Positions 54,522 to 63,374 of a stretch of 64,000 nt of DNA are shown one piece after another. The notes under the pieces were generated by a model that worked only from the letters and a program-made list of their open reading frames with translations, did not search any database and was not told where the DNA came from. How positions within the stretch are numbered: the stretch's first letter is position 1; each line of letters starts with the position of its first letter. The position numbers were made by a program, and so were the translations under genes. Source of the DNA: Bryobacteraceae bacterium (GTDB lineage: Bacteria; Acidobacteriota; Terriglobia; Bryobacterales; Bryobacteraceae). The DNA lies in NCBI GenBank assembly GCA_019752335.1, contig JAIEMJ010000023.1:310001-374000 (forward strand). Reading direction: 5' to 3'.

Positions 54522-56575
54522 CGAACCACCATAATCCAGGCGCGCCAGAAGGCCGCCTTCTTCGTGGCGGGGTCCAGGACGGTTACCTGGCAGAGATACT
54601 CGCCACCGTCGAGCCCGGCGAGCGGAAAGCTGAACTTCAGCGACATCGTCTTCAACCGGTTTGCGGCGGCATCCACGGCTTGTAAGGGAGCCGTTTCGAA
54701 GACCCTCTGGCCTTGTCGGAAGAAGGTGACATAAGCCACCAGCGGATGCGGCGGCTCGGCGTTTTGCTGGTAAGCCTCCAGCAGGACGTACATCTCCTTC
54801 GTTTGGCGAAACACGCGCGTCACCGACGGAATCAACTTCTGGCCGTCCTGCACGAGCGGACTGAGCGCATGCGTTTGCTGGCCTTTTTCTTTGCCGGCCG
54901 TAAACAGCGCTTCCCGCATGGGCACGCGTTGGCTGCCGAGGACTACGGAGCTGATGGCCAGGCGGTCCTCTACCCGATTCAGATTCGGGATCTGAAAGGG
55001 CATTTCGTAAGTACCGATCCGGCCCGTTTCTGCGTCGCGCGCGAGAAATTTGATTTTGTATTTTCCGGGCAACAAAGTAAAGCCGGTATCGTATTGAATC
55101 GGACGGGTCGCCAATTCAGCGGCCGTAGCGCCGGTGAGCTTGATATCGACTTTGTCGCGTAAGTTCGTCACCGTGGTGCCAAACTCGTCTTTGATTTCGC
55201 CGACAAAGTCGATGAGCGTACGGTCGGCGCCGCGCCGGCGGGCCAGCGTGAGCTCACTACCCGGAATCTTTACGGCGAGGGGGACAAAGTACTCGGCGCG
55301 GTTCATCTGAAAGTACCCGAGTTCCAGGGCGATGGTCAGCTCGGTGATTGGATCGCCGAGCAGCAACGCGTCTTCCAGTTGGCGCTCTTTGTCGGCTGCG
55401 GTAAAGCGTCCAAAGACTTTGCCAGCGTAGAATCCTTGCCGGTAGTCGAGCGTGGCGAGTAACTTACTCTCGACGCTGATCTTCACTTTGCGGAATTTGC
55501 CGTCGGCCTTCTCGTTCGTCGAATAGTAACCGAGAATATAGTAACTGCTGGTGGCTTGCTGCGCCGCCACAATGCCCATGGCGAGGTCGTTGTTGTCAAG
55601 TAACGCGCGACCGCCGGTGTCAGCGCCAAGCGTCCAGAGCGTATCCTGGGAGCGCTGCAAGGCGCTGGTATTGGCGTTCGCCAAGACGCCGGAGTACACC
55701 GCGTTCCCGCCCGGCGAACCCGTGGTGGCATCACCCAGCGGCGCCTGGGCCACTAAGCCACGCGCATCCACCGGCCAGAAAGAGACGCCTGCGCGGATCG
55801 CGGCGTTAATCGTGGCCTGCAACTGTGCCTGATTGTTCGTGCCATTGAGGCGGAGGCCACTGGCGAAGTAAATCAGCGACTTCTTCTCGTTCAACCGGCC
55901 CAACATTTGCGAGGCCGTTTGGAGGGCAGCCAATTGCCGATCAGTGAAGAAGATGCTGAACTCGGCATCGTTCTGGCCGAAGGCTGCGCCGTTATCGGCC
56001 TTGAGTGCGTCATCCACCGGAGCGTTTTCGTCTTCGCCGACGATCAGCGTCTCGATGGTGCTGAGTAGCCGTTCCCGGTCGCTGGTGAAGTCCTGCAGAA
56101 CTTGCACGGACCCACTGGCGAAGGTCATGATCGCGACTAAGTCCGCGGCTTGCATTTGCTGGCGAAGGAATTTCCTGGCTGCCGAGAAGGCTCGCATCTG
56201 GTCAGGCGGCGGCATGGCACTCAGATCAAAGTACAGCGCCAGCAGGCGATGATCGCGATAGCGGGTGTCACCCGGCGCGGGGGCCGCGATCTGCGTATGC
56301 GGCAGACGCGCATAAGCCGGCACGCGCTGCGTATCGGGCATGGGCATCGCCGCGCCCGCCGCCACCTGCTGAAACTCGAAGAATTTGATCTCCTGAGGGA
56401 CGCCGTCTTCGGTAAGTGTAAAGTCCTTGGCGGTGAGACCAGCCATTGGCTGGCCGGATCTATCCTTCACCGTGACCGTCTCGATGACTAACTGCGTATT
56501 CGATTTGAAGGTGACCGTCTCTTGGGCTCTATTGGTACCGGTCTGCGCCAGAAACAAAAGGAGTAAGTCGAGCAT
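54518..56575 (-). CDS. VWFA-related acidobacterial domain protein, large
   Basis: This 685-residue protein has a short signal (MLDLLLLFLAQTGTNRAQ). The family N-terminal segment follows (LVIETVTVKDRSGQPMAGLTAKDFTLTEDGVPQEIKFFEF), then a VWA core (RLLALYFDLSAMPPPDQ, SLIYFASGLRL) and a C-terminal beta-rich half of about 280 residues. The VWA metal site is degenerate (DLSAMP). It follows the TonB-receptor-like gene by 2 bp and is the last gene of a four-gene operon. The protein probably binds a partner in the envelope. Confidence 0.85.
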   Translation of the reverse strand: MLDLLLLFLAQTGTNRAQETVTFKSNTQLVIETVTVKDRSGQPMAGLTAKDFTLTEDGVPQEIKFFEFQQVAAGAAMPMPDTQRVPAYARLPHTQIAAPAPGDTRYRDHRLLALYFDLSAMPPPDQMRAFSAARKFLRQQMQAADLVAIMTFASGSVQVLQDFTSDRERLLSTIETLIVGEDENAPVDDALKADNGAAFGQNDAEFSIFFTDRQLAALQTASQMLGRLNEKKSLIYFASGLRLNGTNNQAQLQATINAAIRAGVSFWPVDARGLVAQAPLGDATTGSPGGNAVYSGVLANANTSALQRSQDTLWTLGADTGGRALLDNNDLAMGIVAAQQATSSYYILGYYSTNEKADGKFRKVKISVESKLLATLDYRQGFYAGKVFGRFTAADKERQLEDALLLGDPITELTIALELGYFQMNRAEYFVPLAVKIPGSELTLARRRGADRTLIDFVGEIKDEFGTTVTNLRDKVDIKLTGATAAELATRPIQYDTGFTLLPGKYKIKFLARDAETGRIGTYEMPFQIPNLNRVEDRLAISSVVLGSQRVPMREALFTAGKEKGQQTHALSPLVQDGQKLIPSVTRVFRQTKEMYVLLEAYQQNAEPPHPLVAYVTFFRQGQRVFETAPLQAVDAAANRLKTMSLKFSFPLAGLDGGEYLCQVTVLDPATKKAAFWRAWIMVVR

Positions 56576-56577
56576 CG

Positions 56578-59445
56578 TTAAAACCTCGCCCGCAGAGTCA
56601 CCTGGACGCTACGCATGGGGTTGGTAGCATTCGGCAAGCCAAATTGGGCATGGCCGGCGACGGTATTCCAACTGGGGAAGGTGGGCGTATTGGTGGAATT
56701 CGCGGCGTCGAGCCTGAGGTCCATGCTGATGCGTTCGGCGGAACGAAACGTGCGCCCTAGAAAAGAATTCACGACAAACTGCGGCGGGCCCGTGATCGAG
56801 TTACGACTGGCATTGCCCCACGTACCGGCCGCGGGCGGAGCATAGGCTTGAGGATTGAGCGAGAATCCTGGGGGCGCGGCGTAAAGCGGCGCTCCGGTGT
56901 ACTGTGGCCGCAGGTTTCCCGTAACACCCGTGCCGGCCACGGCGCCGACGTAGATCGGCGTAAGCGGGAGCCCGGTGCCCCAAGTTACTTGTGAGCCCAG
57001 GGTCCATTCTTTCCAGAGCCGGGCAGCCCAGCCCTTGGCCAGTGCCCCGCCCCGCAGGCCCATTCCGCTCGTGTACTGCCAACTGGCTGCCACTAAGTGG
57101 CGCTGGTCGAAATTCGAGCGGCCGCGCTCTGCTTGTAAGTTCAACCAGTCCTGCGCAATCATGGGGCGGCCGCGGCCACCGAGGAGCGCGTTGTCGAGTG
57201 CCTTGGCCCAGGTGTATTGCACCTGCGCCGTCATGCCGCTGCGCATGCGGCGGCGGAGTTGGAATTGCCCAGCGTGGCGGCTGGAGTTGCCGTTGGACGT
57301 TAAGTAAGTGAAGCCGGATGGCGCAAGGCTACGGCCGGGAAAAGTATTCGGCAGTGACTGTTGCTGGGAGCGGGTCCCCTTGCCGCCATTGTAAGTGGCG
57401 GTGACTTGGAGCGCGAAGGGCAAGTCACGCTGCAAGGATAGCTGCCACGTCTGTAGGTATCCGACGCGGAACCGCGGATCAACCGCGTAAGTGGTCGCAC
57501 TGGTCGCGCCGCTGGAGGAGAAGCCATTCGCCAGAGTGAGCGGCGTCAAGGGCGTGTTCGCCACGCGCAGGCTCTTCGAAAGCGGCGCCTGCTGCGCCAT
57601 CTCCATGGCGATGGGCTGGTAGATCGAGGTGTCGTAGTAGACTCCGTAGCCGCCACGAACAATGGTGGAGACAGCTCCCGCGGGCCTCCAGGAGAAGGCT
57701 AAGCGTGGGGCTAAGTTATTGCGATCCGGCTGCGGCAGCAGATAACGCGGCGTGGCCGACGTGATACCAGGACCAAGGTCCAGGTTCACGAGGCGTCCGT
57801 ACTTCTCACTCAACGGCGACCAGTACTCCCAGCGCAGGCCCACATTCATGGTGAAGCTGGGATTTACTCGCCAATCATCATTGATGAAGGCTTCACTGAT
57901 GCGACCGCGCAGATACTTGTCGGCGTTGCCGAAGGCGATGGCGCTGGTGTCCGGCGTGCCGAGCAGGAAGCTGGCGAAGTCATTGCCGGTGGTAGCGCCG
58001 TTGAAGCTGAAGGTACCGCGAGCATCCTGCTGCGAAAGCACATTAAACTGTTGCCGCCGCAGGTTTACGCCAGTTTGTACGTTATGTCCGCCACGGTTGA
58101 AGAAAAGATCCGCGGACACACCCACGGTTTGGTTTCTCAGCCGCGCAAACTGCGCCTGCAGCAGCGGACTGATGCCATTTAGGAAGACCAGATTCGGCGA
58201 ACCCCAGTTACTCGCTTCCTGGTTATTCCCGCCGATGCCCGCTTCCGCGGAGACATTGCGCCGGTTGGCGAAAAATGGAGTCGCCTGGGTGGCAAGGCTG
58301 CTGTAAGTGGTTCCGGTATTCAGAAAAGTCCGCGAAGTGAAGAAGCGGCGGTAACTGGCACCGGCATTGAAGCCGCGCACACGGCCCGTGTCCAGGAAGC
58401 CGAAGAGATCTGGCGTGCTGGAGCGGGTGCTTTGCCAGGCAAAATTCCCGGAGAAGCCATGGCGCCTCACTTGCTTGTTGGCTCGCGCCTGTAAGTCGTC
58501 CTGATGCAGGCCACTGACGAGGGGGACTTGAAAATTGTAGCGGGAGTTGCCGGCAAAGTTGGGCGTGGGGTACAGGCCGAGGAGGACCCGCGCCGCCGGG
58601 TGAATCCGGCTTGCGGGGATCCGATTCCCGGCGAACGGTGCGCCGTTCAGGGGATCAGTGACCGGACGGCCGAATTCACCCGTGCGCTCCAGCGCCGTGG
58701 GCATCAGGCCGGTCTGCGTGGCAGCGTTGCTGTTGCGAGTCCACTGGTAACTCACCGTGAAGTTCGGCCCATTGCGCTTCAGGAACCAGGGAAAACGCAT
58801 GGGGCCGCCGAAGGAGAAGAGCCCTTGAGCGCGGTTGTAAGGCGGTTTCGGCGTATTCTGGCCCGTCAGCGAAAACGCGCGCGCGTCGAACAACGCATTG
58901 TTGAGAATCAGCCCGAGGCTGCCATTGTAGAGCGACTTCTGCCCACGACGGTTATTGCCGAAAGCCGGTAGCTGCGCAAAGGGCGAACTCGTGGCGTTAC
59001 TCACACTGCCATTTACTAACAGACCGTCGGCGGCCCGTTGAACTAACTCAGCCGCCGCGGCTGGATCCGGCGTCTCGGCGCGGGCCGGCTGCGCGGCGAC
59101 CTTCACTTCGCTGCGTTGGAAAGCGGCCGGAGTCGCGCGGACAGCGGTGATGGGGAGTAACTCGAAATTCCATTCTGCGGCTGGCGTGGCGACGGTGAAT
59201 TCGCTACGCTGGGCAGCGAAGAGTTGCATCTCGAGTTCGACGGTAAACGGCGCGGCTACCTCGACGGAGTAAGTCCCGTCGAGGCCAGTGATCGCATTCA
59301 TCCGGAAGCCGGATTGCTGCGTCACCGTCACCGAGACGCCCGGCAAAGGCAGGCCGCCAAACTTCACGACACCCCGATGTTCTGCCGCCAGACACACCGC
59401 CGCGAGGGCAGCGCCGCAGCACCACCCTAGGAAGACTCTGATCAT
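56578..59445 (-). CDS. TonB-dependent receptor-like protein with carboxypeptidase-regulatory N-domain
   Basis: This 955-residue outer-membrane protein has a signal peptide (MIRVFLGWCCGAALAAVCLA). A carboxypeptidase-regulatory-like domain follows (EHRGVVKFGGLPLPGVSVTVTQQSGF...GLDGTYSVEV), then a plug-like region and a long beta-barrel (repeated W/Y/N strands such as NDDWRVNPSFTMNVGLRWEYWSPL) ending in Phe (VTLRARF). I see no clear TonB box. The barrel type is the Oar-like one abundant in Acidobacteriota. It follows the M56 gene by 6 bp and lies under a BlaI-type regulator. The ligand is unknown. Confidence 0.88.
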   Translation of the reverse strand: MIRVFLGWCCGAALAAVCLAAEHRGVVKFGGLPLPGVSVTVTQQSGFRMNAITGLDGTYSVEVAAPFTVELEMQLFAAQRSEFTVATPAAEWNFELLPITAVRATPAAFQRSEVKVAAQPARAETPDPAAAAELVQRAADGLLVNGSVSNATSSPFAQLPAFGNNRRGQKSLYNGSLGLILNNALFDARAFSLTGQNTPKPPYNRAQGLFSFGGPMRFPWFLKRNGPNFTVSYQWTRNSNAATQTGLMPTALERTGEFGRPVTDPLNGAPFAGNRIPASRIHPAARVLLGLYPTPNFAGNSRYNFQVPLVSGLHQDDLQARANKQVRRHGFSGNFAWQSTRSSTPDLFGFLDTGRVRGFNAGASYRRFFTSRTFLNTGTTYSSLATQATPFFANRRNVSAEAGIGGNNQEASNWGSPNLVFLNGISPLLQAQFARLRNQTVGVSADLFFNRGGHNVQTGVNLRRQQFNVLSQQDARGTFSFNGATTGNDFASFLLGTPDTSAIAFGNADKYLRGRISEAFINDDWRVNPSFTMNVGLRWEYWSPLSEKYGRLVNLDLGPGITSATPRYLLPQPDRNNLAPRLAFSWRPAGAVSTIVRGGYGVYYDTSIYQPIAMEMAQQAPLSKSLRVANTPLTPLTLANGFSSSGATSATTYAVDPRFRVGYLQTWQLSLQRDLPFALQVTATYNGGKGTRSQQQSLPNTFPGRSLAPSGFTYLTSNGNSSRHAGQFQLRRRMRSGMTAQVQYTWAKALDNALLGGRGRPMIAQDWLNLQAERGRSNFDQRHLVAASWQYTSGMGLRGGALAKGWAARLWKEWTLGSQVTWGTGLPLTPIYVGAVAGTGVTGNLRPQYTGAPLYAAPPGFSLNPQAYAPPAAGTWGNASRNSITGPPQFVVNSFLGRTFRSAERISMDLRLDAANSTNTPTFPSWNTVAGHAQFGLPNATNPMRSVQVTLRARF

Positions 59446-59451
59446 GGCAGC

Positions 59452-61086
59452 TTAATTCTCGCTGGGTTTATCAATCTTCTCGACAATCAACACGGACACC
59501 GGCGCCTTCTTCGGCTCCAGCTTCAGGCCAAGTTGCTCCTGGATCGCCGTGAAGACGGAGGGGCCGGAGGCGTCGGCAGGGGCAGCTTCGCCGGGGGCGC
59601 CATCGGGCGTCCATTCCAGATTGAAGTCGTAGTGGCCCTTCATTCCGGTTTCGTCAAGGATGGGGCGGCCCAGCATGTTCGCCAGTGAGCGCACAAACAT
59701 GTCCACGGTAGCGCCGGAAGCGGTCACACGTCCGCGTTGAACCCGAAGATTGGGCCCTCGGTTTCCTTCCGGGGCGGTGGCTACCTTGGAGCCGCCTTTT
59801 CCGATGCTCAGGACATAGACCGGCAGCTCTTTCGTGTCGGCGCGCAGCACCAAACCGAAGCGCTCCGCCAGCAGGGACTGCACCCGTTGGCGATCGCGCT
59901 CAAACCTGCCCTCCATGGGTCCCCGCGGGGCGTTGGGGCCTGGCGAGTCCTCCGCCTGATCGGGAGTGCCGTTGATCGTGTAGCGCTCCGAGCGAATCCA
60001 GGCGGGTCCGCCCGTGATCTGGAAATCGCGCTGATCGTAGGCGAAGGCGATGAGTTGCAGGACGCTCATGTTTTCGATCCGCAGACCGCCTTGCGGTCCA
60101 GGACCGATGCGGACCATCTGCGACGCCGGATCGCCAGGGCGAATCGTCGCCACCTCGAACTTATACTTGGGCGGCGGCGGCAGCGTCTGCGCGCGCAGAA
60201 TGCCGATCAACACCGGCAAGGAGAGGGCCGCCAAGCCGGCCACGGCCAGTAGCGACAGTCGCGCCATGGTGAGGCGCAGGGGATTTCGTTCACTCATAAT
60301 CATCTCGATTCTCTTTCGTAAATTGGCGCCGCTGACACCCGCGGCACAGGTGAGCGGCGACTCGACATAGAACTTACAGACATTCACGATGCCCTGCGCA
60401 TACACCTGCGCGCGGCTACCGTCCGCAAGCACGGCTTCGTCACAGGCCTGCTCGCGCTCCTCCACCAACTTGGCGCCGATCCACCAGACCAACGGATGAA
60501 ACCAGAAAACGGCCTGCACCAGCATGTGCAGCGCAGCTGCAAGATTGTCGTGCCGGCGCACGTGGGCCAGTTCGTGAGCCACGATCGCGTCGAGTTCCTC
60601 GCTGGCCAGCCGGCTGGTGATGCCCTCGGGCAGCAGCAGTACGGGGCGGAAGAAGCCGAAGACTCCCGGCTCAATCGCATTGGAAGACGAGAGCACCGGA
60701 ATCGGCGCGGCCAGCGGCAAGGGCGTCGCCTGGCGGCGCGCTTGCACGAGAATGAACCAGTGGCGCAGCCAATGCGCCAGCAAGAGTCCGCTGCCGGTAA
60801 GCCAGATTGCCGTCAGCGGGAGCCGGGCGGGAGTTTCGCGAGGCGCGGGTAAAGGCGCGAACGAAGTCGTGATTTGCTCGACGACCGTGGCCTTAACGGC
60901 GGACGGCACCACGCGCGTTTCTACCTGTGTGCCCAGCGTCACCAGGAGCGAAAACGGCACCAGGAACTTGACGGAAGCCGTCAGCCAAAGCGCATGGCGC
61001 AGCGCGGCCGAGTTGCGCCGCAGGAGCAGATTCGCCAGCGCCACCAGCGCGGCGAAGAGCGTGGATTGCCAGAGGTGATTCGTCAT
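59452..61086 (-). CDS. M56 (BlaR1-like) peptidase fused to a TIGR03435-type domain
   Basis: This 544-residue membrane protein has about four membrane helices with the zinc motif HELAHVRRHDN at 171-181, typical of BlaR1/MecR1. EREQACDEAVL is the downstream Glu site. After the last helix (about 270-300) a TIGR03435-type domain of 240 residues begins at YKFEVATIRPGDPASQMVRI and ends near LGLKLEPKKAPVSVLIVEKIDKP, replacing the beta-lactam sensor domain. Its ATG overlaps the BlaI-like gene by 4 bp. It is inferred to sense an envelope signal and cleave the repressor. Confidence 0.9.
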   Translation of the reverse strand: MTNHLWQSTLFAALVALANLLLRRNSAALRHALWLTASVKFLVPFSLLVTLGTQVETRVVPSAVKATVVEQITTSFAPLPAPRETPARLPLTAIWLTGSGLLLAHWLRHWFILVQARRQATPLPLAAPIPVLSSSNAIEPGVFGFFRPVLLLPEGITSRLASEELDAIVAHELAHVRRHDNLAAALHMLVQAVFWFHPLVWWIGAKLVEEREQACDEAVLADGSRAQVYAQGIVNVCKFYVESPLTCAAGVSGANLRKRIEMIMSERNPLRLTMARLSLLAVAGLAALSLPVLIGILRAQTLPPPPKYKFEVATIRPGDPASQMVRIGPGPQGGLRIENMSVLQLIAFAYDQRDFQITGGPAWIRSERYTINGTPDQAEDSPGPNAPRGPMEGRFERDRQRVQSLLAERFGLVLRADTKELPVYVLSIGKGGSKVATAPEGNRGPNLRVQRGRVTASGATVDMFVRSLANMLGRPILDETGMKGHYDFNLEWTPDGAPGEAAPADASGPSVFTAIQEQLGLKLEPKKAPVSVLIVEKIDKPSEN

Positions 61087-61472
61087 TTCTTTTTCAACTC
61101 CTTCCTGGCCAGATCCTGAATGAGTTTTTCGGCGTCGCGGACGTCGTCCATGGTGAGTTGGCCCGATTCCACCAGATGGGCCATCACCGGTTGGGTGCGG
61201 CCGCCAAAGAGGCTGAGCAGTTCGTCGATCAAGCGTCCGCTGGCCGCCGAGCGCGTCACCACGGCTTCGAAGATATGGGCATTGCTAATCTTCTTGGCGC
61301 GCCGGACGGCACCCTTATCTTCCAGGCGATAGACGGTGGTCTGCACGGTGGTGTAGGCCGGCCGGTCCTTTGCCGGGAAGGACTCCTGGATCTCGCGAAT
61401 CGACAGGGTGCCCTGGTTCCACAAGGCGTCCATGATTTGGAGTTCGAGCTTGGTTAACTTGGGTAGCGCCAT
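61083..61472 (-). CDS. BlaI/MecI-type repressor
   Basis: This 129-residue winged-helix protein starts MALPKLTKLELQIMDALWNQGTLSIREIQESFP and continues PAYTTVQTTVYRLEDKGAVRRAKK, the BlaI/MecI DNA-binding domain. A C-terminal dimerisation helix follows, rich in Leu (LIDELLSLFGG). It is cleaved or inactivated by the M56 partner in known systems. It is the first gene of the operon. A partial dyad TACTATA and TATGTA lies just upstream (61480-61500), possibly its own operator. Confidence 0.92.
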   Translation of the reverse strand: MALPKLTKLELQIMDALWNQGTLSIREIQESFPAKDRPAYTTVQTTVYRLEDKGAVRRAKKISNAHIFEAVVTRSAASGRLIDELLSLFGGRTQPVMAHLVESGQLTMDDVRDAEKLIQDLARKELKKK

Positions 61473-61599
61473 CAGATCTACTATATCTGTATGTAAGACT
61501 ACTACGCCACAGTTTGGTTAGATTTTTTCTTTACGTCCTTAACCAAGCCCTTACCGAATCTTGACCACCGGCTTACACAGCGCACGCGTCTAGGGGAGC
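61473..61599. promoter_or_regulatory. divergent promoter region with a partial BlaI-like dyad
   Basis: This gap of 127 bp lies between the BlaI-like start and the dioxygenase start on the other strand. TACTATATCTGTATGTA at about 61481-61497 is a partial dyad. It is placed where BlaI operators are found, close to the first codon of the repressor, but its symmetry is imperfect. A T-rich run follows at about 61515. Confidence 0.4.
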
Positions 61600-62973
61600 A
61601 TGAGCACCTCACGACGTAACCTTCTGCGCAGCGCCGCCCTCACCCCGGCCCTGTGGTTTACCAAGGGCGCCTTCGCCCAGCAACTGGTCTCGACGCCAGC
61701 CCTCACCATTGGGCCCTACTATCCGGACCGGCTCCCGCTGGACCTCGACAACGACCTCCTGCTGATCAACGACTCCATCACCCCGAGCGTCGGCGAGATT
61801 CTGTGGGTACAAGGCCGCGTGCTCGATTCGACTGGCGCCCCCGTCCGCGGCGCGGTAGTGGAAATCTGGCAGGCCGACAACAATGGCGCCTACATCCACA
61901 CCGCGAGCCCGGTAACCAATCGCGAGCCCAACTTCCAGGGCTACGGCAAGTTCGAGACGGCCTCCGATGGCCGCTATCTCTTCCGCACCGTGAAGCCCGG
62001 CATCTATCCGGGCCGCACCCGCCACATTCATTACCAGATCAAGGCGCCGGGACGCGGCAATCTGGTGACGCAGTGCCACTTCGAGGGCGAGGCCCTGAAC
62101 GCCAACGACATGGTGCTGAATGGCATCACGAATGCGGCTCAGCGGGCCTCCGTGGTGCGGCCGATTGAAGCAGTGAGTGGTTCGGCCATCGGTGAGAAGC
62201 GCGTGACGTTTGACGTCGTGATGGGTGTCACCCCGGAGGATGCGCCGGCCGGGACGTTGCCGGTGGTCTCGACGCGCAGCGGCGTGGTGAACGCCGCGAG
62301 CTCTGACGCGGGCGCGACGCCCGGAGCCTGGATCAGCATTCACGGCTTTCGCTTGGCGAACAATACGCGCGTGTGGAACGCGGGAGATATCGCCAACGGG
62401 CAACTTCCCACCAGCCTGGACGGAGTGAGCGTCACGATCAATGGCAAGCAGGCGTTTGTCTATTTCATCAGTCCCAAGCAGATCAACGTGCAGGCGCCGG
62501 CGGACTCACTCAGCGGCAGCGTCCAGGTGGTGGTGAGCAATGCCAACGGCACCTCCGCCGCTACCAGCGTGCAGCTACAAAGCGTGTTGCCGGGCTTCTT
62601 CCGGCTCAGTGAGGACTACATTACCGCAACGGATGCGCTGGGCGGCTACGTCGCGCCGCCCAATCTGGTGAGCGGACTGCTCACCCTGCCGGCTAAATCC
62701 GGCGACACCATCACGCTGTGGGGCACCGGCTTTGGTCCGACAAACCCGGGCTTCACGGCGGGCGAGGTGATCACGAATGCCAGGCCGCTGATGAATCCGG
62801 TGAAGATTCGCGTCGGCCAAAGTCCCGCGCTGGTGACCTACGCCGGGGTGACGACCGCCGGCGTTTACCAATTCAATATGGTGGTGCCGAACCTGCCAGC
62901 GGGCGACTACCCGGTGCGGGCCGAAGTGGCCGGAGTCCGCACGGCCAGCGTCGCCAAGCTGCGGATTCAGTAG
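61600..62973 (+). CDS. intradiol dioxygenase-like protein fused to a Solibacter C-terminal (TIGR03437) domain
   Basis: This 457-residue exported protein has a twin-Arg signal (MSTSRRNLLRSAALTPALWFTKGAFAQ). The N-terminal 215 residues form an intradiol-dioxygenase fold with the iron set Tyr98 (GAYIHT), Tyr136 (GIYPGRTRHIHY), His142 and His144. The region GEILWVQGRVLDSTGAPVRGAVVEIWQADNNGAY is the family signature. After about residue 225 a TIGR03437-type beta domain follows (VVNAASSDAGATPGAWISIHGF ... FISPKQINVQAP), known from Solibacter. It may be a periplasmic dioxygenase tethered to a surface or complex. Confidence 0.87.
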   Translation: MSTSRRNLLRSAALTPALWFTKGAFAQQLVSTPALTIGPYYPDRLPLDLDNDLLLINDSITPSVGEILWVQGRVLDSTGAPVRGAVVEIWQADNNGAYIHTASPVTNREPNFQGYGKFETASDGRYLFRTVKPGIYPGRTRHIHYQIKAPGRGNLVTQCHFEGEALNANDMVLNGITNAAQRASVVRPIEAVSGSAIGEKRVTFDVVMGVTPEDAPAGTLPVVSTRSGVVNAASSDAGATPGAWISIHGFRLANNTRVWNAGDIANGQLPTSLDGVSVTINGKQAFVYFISPKQINVQAPADSLSGSVQVVVSNANGTSAATSVQLQSVLPGFFRLSEDYITATDALGGYVAPPNLVSGLLTLPAKSGDTITLWGTGFGPTNPGFTAGEVITNARPLMNPVKIRVGQSPALVTYAGVTTAGVYQFNMVVPNLPAGDYPVRAEVAGVRTASVAKLRIQ

Positions 62974-62976
62974 GTA

Positions 62977-63309
62977 CTATGCGGCGCGGTTCGTTTCGGC
63001 TCGCCGAATCCACTTGGCGATTGCGGTGGGGCTGGCCCCGATGCGTAACAATGACTTGACCAAGAGGTCCAGCGAAACCGACCGATCGCCGGCTTCCATC
63101 TTGGCGACGCGCGACTGGCTGGAGCCCAGCCATGCAGCGACCTCCGTCTGCGTCAATCCGTTTTTCTGTCGTAATTCCCGTATTCCGGCTGCGAGAGCGA
63201 GCTTCAATTCGATGAAGCTGGCCTCCTCCGGGCTCAGTTGCAGGAAGTCAGTAGCGCTACCGACAGCCCAGCCGTTTCGCTGAAGGCGTTTCTTCTTTTC
63301 GATATCCAT
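62977..63309 (-). CDS. XRE-type DNA-binding protein
   Basis: This 110-residue protein has a helix-turn-helix ELRQKNGLTQTEVAAWLGSSQSRVAKMEAG and a C-terminal basic tail (IAKWIRRAETNRAA). The start at 63309 (MDIEKKKRLQ) is supported by CAGGGA upstream; the frame is open to 63381. It lies 65 bp downstream of an AbiEii-like gene in the same direction, so it may act as an antitoxin or autorepressor. Such pairs are common as toxin-antitoxin units, but the toxin-first order is not universal. Confidence 0.78.
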   Translation of the reverse strand: MDIEKKKRLQRNGWAVGSATDFLQLSPEEASFIELKLALAAGIRELRQKNGLTQTEVAAWLGSSQSRVAKMEAGDRSVSLDLLVKSLLRIGASPTAIAKWIRRAETNRAA

Positions 63310-63374
63310 GCTTATTCCCTGGTAGCCTCCGCTTTCAAGTAGCGAGACTCGATTCGGCTTTGGATCGTCGATCC

